From Pagrus major (lineage: Eukaryota; Chordata; Actinopteri; Spariformes; Sparidae), in NCBI RefSeq assembly GCF_040436345.1, contig NC_133235.1, positions 18,190,660 to 18,254,659 on the forward strand: DNA of 64,000 nucleotides, written 5' to 3'. Below, in pieces: positions 56,931 through 64,000 of the stretch (position 1 is its first letter; the number at the start of each line of letters is the position of its first letter). The notes beneath the pieces were generated by a model. It was not told the DNA's origin, searched no databases, and was given only the letters and a program-made list of their open reading frames with translations. Both the position numbers and the translations under genes were made by a program.

Positions 56931-58264
56931 AACAAATCCATTGTCTGCAGAAATGTACACTACCAACATTTAATTCTGGTGATTGGGTTGCCTTAATATA
57001 CTGTATGTTCTTTGTTTTTGGTTAAAATATAAGTTTCTAGATGAACTTGAACAATTTGATGGTAGCTTTTGTAAAAAAAAAAAAAAACGAGTTACTGAGT
57101 ATCACCACCTGCTCTTTATGCCGTCTATAAACATTCCAAAGATTACTCTCTTCTCTTCAACGTTTAAACAATTGCAAGTCCTCTGGCATGCTTACGGACA
57201 CTTGCAAGTTCCATGGAAGTTGTGCAACAATGAGGAAACACTTGGAAGTAATGAACAGAAGTGTTTCCCCTAACAGAACCGAGGAAAAACAGTGTCTTTC
57301 AAAGTAATAGAGCTAAAGGTTGAGGGAAAACTTTTTGGTGATGTTTTTTTTTTTGTCAAGTGCTAAAAGAGAACCTAATTGGTAGAGCAAACAGTTAGAC
57401 GGCATATTAGAATAGAGATCTGGATCCAGTGGCGCAGTAACACGGAGATGATTATATCTGGTTTTGTCATCCCATCTGTGCTTGGTTAGACGAAGACAGA
57501 CTAGGACAAATATATCTTAATCTCAAGGGGGAGACGTATAAGCACGCAAGTTCGCCTCATAAACAAAGCTGGGCCACTGTATAGGGGATACTTTGGCGAG
57601 CAGGATTGGATATAAAAAAAGGTCTTTGTGTTCCAGTCAGCAGTTTCCATTGAAGACTGAAATCTATGCGTGTGTCTCACTGTGGATGGTGAGATATGCA
57701 GATAAATAGTTGGAGTCACATCTGCTTCCACAAGTTTCAAGGGAAGAAAAACAAATTACTGACTGGGTTATGGAATACAACATGTGATGGAGGTCCACTG
57801 TGAGCTGGCAGGCAGAGGTGGTGTTGGCAGGCAGGATGTTTTAATGTAGTAGAAAATTAATATTCCCAGGGAAAGCTGTAAAATACAACTCAAATAGCAC
57901 CTGCATCTACACTAATAAAACGGAGTGTTTTTAAAAGCAAGTACATGCAAGTACAGTATGAACACTTACGTAAACACACTAAGAGCTTATAAACTCTATC
58001 AACCTATGATATATTTCAACTCCACAACTTCTCTCATCACTTGTCATTTAAGATAAACATTAAACTCATGTCTAAAGATAGCTTACTTTTATTTTATATG
58101 CCTTCGATATAAAACTGGGCCTGAATCAACCATGATTTTGAGAACCATTTTAAACAGTCTTGTGCTGAGAAGAGACCACTCAACATACATATACTTCACA
58201 TGGCCTAAGATACTCAGTTCAGGCAGCTAATCTGAGCGCATACAAACCAAGGTCCAACATCCAA
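56931..58264. other. Non-coding DNA, no feature seen
   Basis: Only short A-runs and unsupported frames are present. Confidence 0.45.
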
Positions 58265-58279
58265 CTATAAAGCAAGGAA

Positions 58280-58420
58280 TCTTTGTCTGTTTGTTATTGG
58301 CATATCACGGGAACCCTCCATCCGATCTACTTCACACTTGGCAGGTTTATTGATGAGGACCACCGGAAGGGCAGTGTTGAATTCGGTGCAGTTTGGACAC
58401 ACAACACGTTCAAAATTAAT
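58280..58420 (+). repeat. Dispersed repeat fragment
   Basis: The phrase ggcatatcacgggaaccctc with cttcacacttggcaggttta is of a kind I recognise as recurrent in fish genomes. It produces a 90-codon minus-strand frame (58265-58537) that I do not take as a gene. Confidence 0.4.
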
Positions 58421-58539
58421 ACATTTTAAATAATCCCTAACACGTGATCTCATGGGTAAGCAGACGTAAACAGAATGGCGCTTGAAAAGTGGTGAAACAA
58501 CTTGCCATAGTAACGTGCTACAGTGAGAAACAAACAACA

Positions 58540-61000
58540 GCAGAAGGTTAAATGGGTCTGAATGAGTGGGGAGAAGCAGTTGACATGGGTTTTCTATTCT
58601 TCAGTGAGAACTGGAGGTGATGTTTTAAGTTTCTGTCAATAGCAGCAGGCTAGCTAACGTTACCTTGTAACCTCAAGGGCTAGAATGTTTGCTGTTGTTT
58701 GGCAGCACTTTCAGATGCCTCTCTCATTCGTTGTTGTGGTCCGAAATCAAGATTTTAAATAGTAAGTATACAACATTTTTTCATATTACTGTGAGCAGTT
58801 CAGGAGGACTGGATCTGTACAGCCCTCACGTTACTAGATAATATTTGCCAAACAACATGTTTTGAACAGGCACTGCACTTTGTATTTAAAATCACAAGTC
58901 TCTTCCTCAAGGGGCTAAAACTGAGAATAGTGATTCTGAAAAGCTTTACCCATTAAATTCCAGTCAGTTCTTATATTTATGCACTATTAATTTAGTACAG
59001 CACTTTGCATTGCAACATTTTCACCCCATGTGCATATCTGGAACATTATATTTCCAGTTGAAATGCAGGGCATTTAACAATAAAAAAAGCGCTCCTTTAG
59101 AAAAAAAAGAAGTTTTGATTGCCATCATTCACATCCATGAATTTAGAAAAACATTGAAGCCATAAACTAACTTTATTGGCCCGAGTGGAGAACTACAGAC
59201 CCCCTGGCTCCTCCTGCTCATGTTCCAGTGTTGGCATGTAGGAATTAGGTCATTTTACGTAAACCAGGACCATGTGAACCTCAGAGAGAGGCAGAAGAGG
59301 GGGTTGGTCATTGATCCTCACTTTCACCATGTCGGACACACCACATAAGTGTCTATTCTATAGTCTTTGACTTATGACTTGTTAGAATGTGTAATATATG
59401 TTTTTCTGTCCTCACTAGGCATGTAGGAGTGAGAGCTGGGACTAAATGTGAAACTGTGATTAGAAATCAGAAAATGATGAGCTACCATAAACAAGAGTTA
59501 GAGCAGGAGTGAATTAATACAGTTCAAGTAGAAGAAACAACATACAGTATTACCAATGAAATACGAAGTGTTTAAGACCCTATAGGAAGTACAACAAACA
59601 TAAGTATGCGTTTCCCAGAACAGTTAAATGTCAAAATGTCCCTTAATGTCAAATTATCTTGGATCAAGTCTCTAATGGCTAATCAGGTGTGGCACAAGAA
59701 CATAATCTTAATCCTATAAAGCCCCTCTCCACAAAAGGCACAGTGAGTGAAATAGTCTGCCAACACATGAAACATGGTTGTTATAAAAGAACCCACGTGG
59801 GCAAAGCACTGGCCACTTCAATGACAAAACCCGTATTGGATACAAAACAGTTTCTGTCACTGGTTTAAGTCATTTACAGGGTTGGGAAAAGTGCCCAAGA
59901 TGGTCTAGTAAAGCAAGATCTTAAGGGATGTTTTATTTTTGGACTGAAACCTCCGTGAAGAAATGTGCTCTGATCTCATTCTACCTCAAGAATCAATTTC
60001 TGTCCAACTACATGTTGTGAAATGTGGATTGCATAAGTATGATCAATATCAATCAAACGTAATCACAACCATGTTCGTCTGGAGAAAGGCCATTTTACTT
60101 GTAATGGCTCCCAGAGTGAAGCCTCACAGAGAACTATCTGTCTCTTGGAAAACATCATAACATCAGACACAATGAGATCAGCGCAGCCCACTCCTCCTAA
60201 TCTTTACCTCACCACAATAAACATGAACACAAATAAACTGGGACACATTTTGTCATGTGGGTTAACAATATTTCATTACGCACTCCTACTAGCCCCAAAA
60301 CCGCTGCTCTGGTGCCAAGTTGAACACTGGAGTTAACTCCACAGACCATCTGTGCAGTTGGGTTTTTGTGTGGTCACGCTTGTTGGGTGGCCCGCCGTCG
60401 AAGCACTTGAGATACTGAATCAGCAACAATCATCACCCAGCCTGATGATCGTACTCCATCCCATCACCGTGCACCACTTTCAAGCTTCATCGCCCAGCAG
60501 AGCCAATAAAACCACTCAGTGTGTACCCAGCCAGCCGTCCGGCCAAGTCTGGCTTAATTTTTGGGGAAAGACGCTGACCACAGAGAAGGTGGATTCTGAC
60601 AGTCGGCTAAGGCCTGTGTAGCTGCACTGTGGTCCACGTATAAAAGTTATGTAATGTATTACTAAAGCAACTTTTAATCAACAGATGCCATAATACAATT
60701 TTTAAAAGTACAAAAAAGCACATTGCTGGTGCTGTAGAGTCATGAAAACAGTTTGAACTTCATCTGCTGAGATTTTGAGATGTCACTGCTGAGATTTTTG
60801 TTGCCATTCAGTACAAATGCTATAAAAAACCAAAAAAAGTTGCGCTCTCAAAGCACAGTAATTAGCCTGGATGTAGACCACTGAATTGCCGCCCACATCT
60901 CAGATTTTACAGATATGAAAATATGTTGTAGGTCTGTTGATGTGATCACAGCTCTCAGTTGCAAAAAAAAAAAAGAAGCACATAGTGGCCTCATTCCGAA
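58540..61000. other. Non-coding DNA, no gene recognised
   Basis: Frames at 60145-60621 (plus) have no domains. No repeats with clear limits. Confidence 0.45.
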
Positions 61001-61250
61001 AATGAAATGTTGGAATTTCCCAGGTCCCAGTCGGCAATTTCTGGCTCAGAAAGTCGGATGCATCTCACCGATCCCAAACTCAAAATCCAAGATGGCTGCT
61101 GTGCACATCAACAGTAGTGAAAGCTGTAGAATATAATATTTTTTGGCACTTGGCCTGATACTGGCGTGTAGATGAGATAAAGAGAATGTCATATGGGATA
61201 AAAACAATTAAGTTCTGATTTTGACGTCATGGGAACTTTAAGATAGAAGG
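61000..61250. repeat. Degenerate repeat related to 15540-15920
   Basis: It shares ccaagatggctgct and atcaacagt with the copy in tmem236 intron 3. The right boundary is near the gggaactttaag phrase at 61229-61241. Confidence 0.45.
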
Positions 61251-64000
61251 TCTGAGATAGGACAGGACACAGCCATGAGTTTAGGATTTGCTTCAGTGGG
61301 ACGATAGACATTTCCTGTCTTTAAAATTTAACATATGACAAACAGCCCCATCGAGACATCATCATCCAAAGCCAGAGACAAGAGGGACAGAAAAATGGCC
61401 ACAAAAATGGCAAGAAGCTTGAATGTGACTGTCTCTTAAATCGACACATCTTGATCTGACAGTTTTTTTTTCACAAAAGTAGTTCTAATGTAAGATGAAG
61501 TAATCAAGATACCACTTCTGGAAGGAATAATGCTGTTGCATCTATTCAAAGGTAATTGTTTCATGACTACGTAACTAGATACTTCAAAAAGTAAGAGACA
61601 AAATCTGTTTTTGTGTCAAGTAGGCATTACAACACTGAACTAAACTACGCTGTCAATCCTGCTAATATGAAAGTTGCTGTAAGCATGCTCAGGCAGGCCG
61701 AGCGGTTCTGCTATTTTCCTCGGCAGCAGCTGTACAGATGTGAATACACAAACACATGCCTGATGTGAAACGGTCATCTGAAACACTTGAGACCTGAGTC
61801 AATGGAAAAACTCGACATGGCTGCCTTCTTTGCACAACACGCAGACATTTTTCAGTATCTCCAAAAATACAAGAACTAAAGCATAAACAAGAAAAACACT
61901 GAGTGGTGTGCTGGTTTCAGGCCAACGTAATCACAGCCAGAGCAAGAGGCAGGTCTGAGAGTCGGATGGTGAACAGCGACGTGACTCACTGTAGAACAAA
62001 GAATAATACACATTTTTCATTCTAGCTTTCGGCTGTTTTTAAAAGAGAGGAAGCAGGGAGGTTGATATTGGCCCTCTGTGGAGCCAAAAGGACTTCCATT
62101 GAATTTAACACCGATGCTAAGCCATCTGTAGAACTTCTTCATCCAGATTGTCCGAGACTGTTGACAAAAAATAGAGTCAGACACTTCCAATACTTGTGTG
62201 TGTTATTCTTGCGACCGAGCCAAAACCTGCCGCGAAAGGAGAGCTTAACAAACATCCATTATGTGGAAAGAAGACACCCTATCGGATGACAGTTGGTTGC
62301 AGGCACGTCGTTAACATTGGCTGATGGATCCCTTGGGGGACACGTAGCTCGGAGTGGTGTGAAGAAGTTTGATGAGGTGGTCAGGCCGATTTTGGTCTAA
62401 ACAACTACTGTATGTAAAACCACTTACTGACAGAAGCTCCACTGCAACTCCAGAACTGTCATGTTGGATGTCTAAAATCCTTTTTCGTTAGAATATTAAA
62501 TTAATAGGAGCTCCTTCTGGAAATGTCTGTATAGCAGTGTCTGCACTGTATTTGTTTCTAGTGCCTGTTACAGATAAGATGGAAGTCAAGGCAGCTGGAA
62601 CACGTTCTGATCTCATAGCTTGATAGCATGTGGAGCCACGCAATAGTTTAGGCTGGGACTGAAGTTGCTTTACAGTCACATATTTCATAATCCAAGTAAA
62701 ACAGAATGTGTTAATGTGCTAATCCTTTTTGAAATATACTCAACTGAAAACAGAACAAAGGCAAACTATTGTGTTTTGCCTCAATAATTTCTTTGATTTT
62801 TGTAAAAAAAAAAAAAAAGAGTCAGTAACACTAGAAATGTCGGTTGAATGACACATTCCCGTCGGCCAAAAGCCAGTCGCGTGCTTTATCACAGCTGAAC
62901 CGAGAAAACATATCAGCCGATCCTGTTGTCGCACAGTCGAGATTTACATCGTTTCAATGGATTTGGCGCAGCTGCAGATGGAATTCTCATAGAAAAGGAG
63001 GATATCACGCTAATGCACAGGATAAACAGGAAAGGTGAGGTTTTTGGTCTAAGTGCTCCGTTGGGATGAGCTGACGGCATCACAAGATTAAGCCAGAAAA
63101 AAGTTTGTGTTATGAAACATTGTGCATGCATGGTAGAAGTTTATAACCTGCAAAAAAAAAGATTTAAACCTAATTTACCTAACCTAGAAAAACAAACTTT
63201 TCAGCATTTTTTTAAAATCACATTTGAGCAGCTGATGCAGTTCTTTTGTCCCTGTGACCATTGAAAGGGACGTTATGGCTTCCTCTCCATTCATTTAGAA
63301 AGAGGCCTGGTCTTGTTAGCCCAAAATAACTGCTCGGGGCGTTGCCAAGATGGCTGCTTAGTGGCAGGACTTGCCTAAAAGGACTTTGATTAGACGCCAA
63401 CTACAGAAGAGTGTCTTGTGTTTGACATGAGCCAGTCCATATTTACAATTTGGCACTCTTAATATCTGCATATGCCAATGCTGAACACTGAATCCTTGCT
63501 GCTACCTTCCTAGCTGCCTCTTGTAGTTAGATTTCTGTGAATTTTTTGTGTTGATGTTAATTCAAATGAGACAGAAACTGAGATACGGAAAAGACATGAA
63601 TACAATACAGTTAGGTGTGGCTGAGGTTAGGTAACTAACATAATGGTGAGGGATGAAAAAAATCTTATTTTTTATGACTCACGCAACTTTCAAATGGCAC
63701 TCAGTTAGTTGGCGAGAAAAGGCTCAACTTTATGGATTGCTCTCCGACCTGTGGAACCTTGGCGACAACCAGTCATACTTTAAATTCCCTTATGAACCTG
63801 AAGTACATACTTGTTACCTACTCTACTTGACTTAACCACATAAAAGTACTTCAAAACAAAATGGAAAATAGCTATTTGTCATCCAAATTCTTTATTTTAT
63901 AACTTTAACAAGCTTGAATATGAAAAACCATGTGTAGGGTTCTGACTCATGTAGTCTACCGTGTCTACTATACTTTAGCCTTTCTGGAGGCTAACAGCCC
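61250..64000. other. Non-coding DNA to window end
   Basis: No gene or strong repeat is seen on either strand. It is presumed colec12 intron 1 or intergenic. Confidence 0.4.

Noticed and set aside
47938-64000. Search for colec12 exon 1
   Set aside because: No minus-strand peptide like the conserved collectin-12 cytoplasmic start followed by a phase-1 donor was found by eye; the exon is probably outside the window.
1-64000. CRISPR arrays, bacterial operons, riboswitches, viral genes, tRNA genes
   Set aside because: None was seen. The sequence is ordinary vertebrate genomic DNA; I found no support for an undescribed multi-gene system.

Overview
This window is vertebrate nuclear DNA from a ray-finned fish, most likely a percomorph teleost. 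The evidence is split genes with GT-AG introns, exon phases and proteins that match vertebrate TMEM236, STAM and COLEC12, many CA/GT microsatellites, a Tc1 transposon, a LINE 3' end, and dense short inverted-repeat elements of kinds common in spiny-rayed fishes. There is no sign of bacterial, plasmid or viral organisation, and no CRISPR array or gene cluster acting as a novel system.

Layout. 1-13,000 is mostly intergenic. It holds microsatellites, repeat fragments and one candidate first coding exon of an unidentified minus-strand gene (2169-2204). 13,565-19,499 (minus) is tmem236, a complete four-exon gene for a 356-residue multipass membrane protein; its 73-bp second exon was found by eye and joins its neighbours in phase. 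19,500-25,498 separates the tmem236 5' end from the stam stop codon and holds several miniature inverted-repeat elements, one nested in another. 25,499-35,600 (minus) is stam, complete in 14 exons (521 codons), the ESCRT-0 adaptor with VHS, UIM, SH3 and GAT regions. Its introns carry nested miniature elements and a 1,606-bp Tc1 transposon with paired ends and one nonsense codon. A perfect GTCACGTGAC palindrome and a ZNF143-like site lie upstream of the stam start.

37,200-47,937 (minus) is colec12 (collectin-12/CL-P1, a scavenger receptor), from the membrane-anchor exon through coiled coil, collagen stalk, proline-rich hinge and C-type lectin domain. Its first exon (about 19 codons) was not found and probably lies beyond the right edge. 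47,938-64,000 is therefore probably colec12 intron 1 or upstream DNA, with repeats only.

All three identified genes lie on the minus strand. The STAM-TMEM236 neighbourhood is shared with human 10p12; COLEC12 is on 18p11 in human, so the third member of this trio marks a different arrangement in this lineage. STAM sorts ubiquitinated cargo at endosomes and COLEC12 is an endocytic receptor, but nothing here shows the genes are co-regulated. Exon limits come from reading splice sites and phase by eye, not from transcripts.
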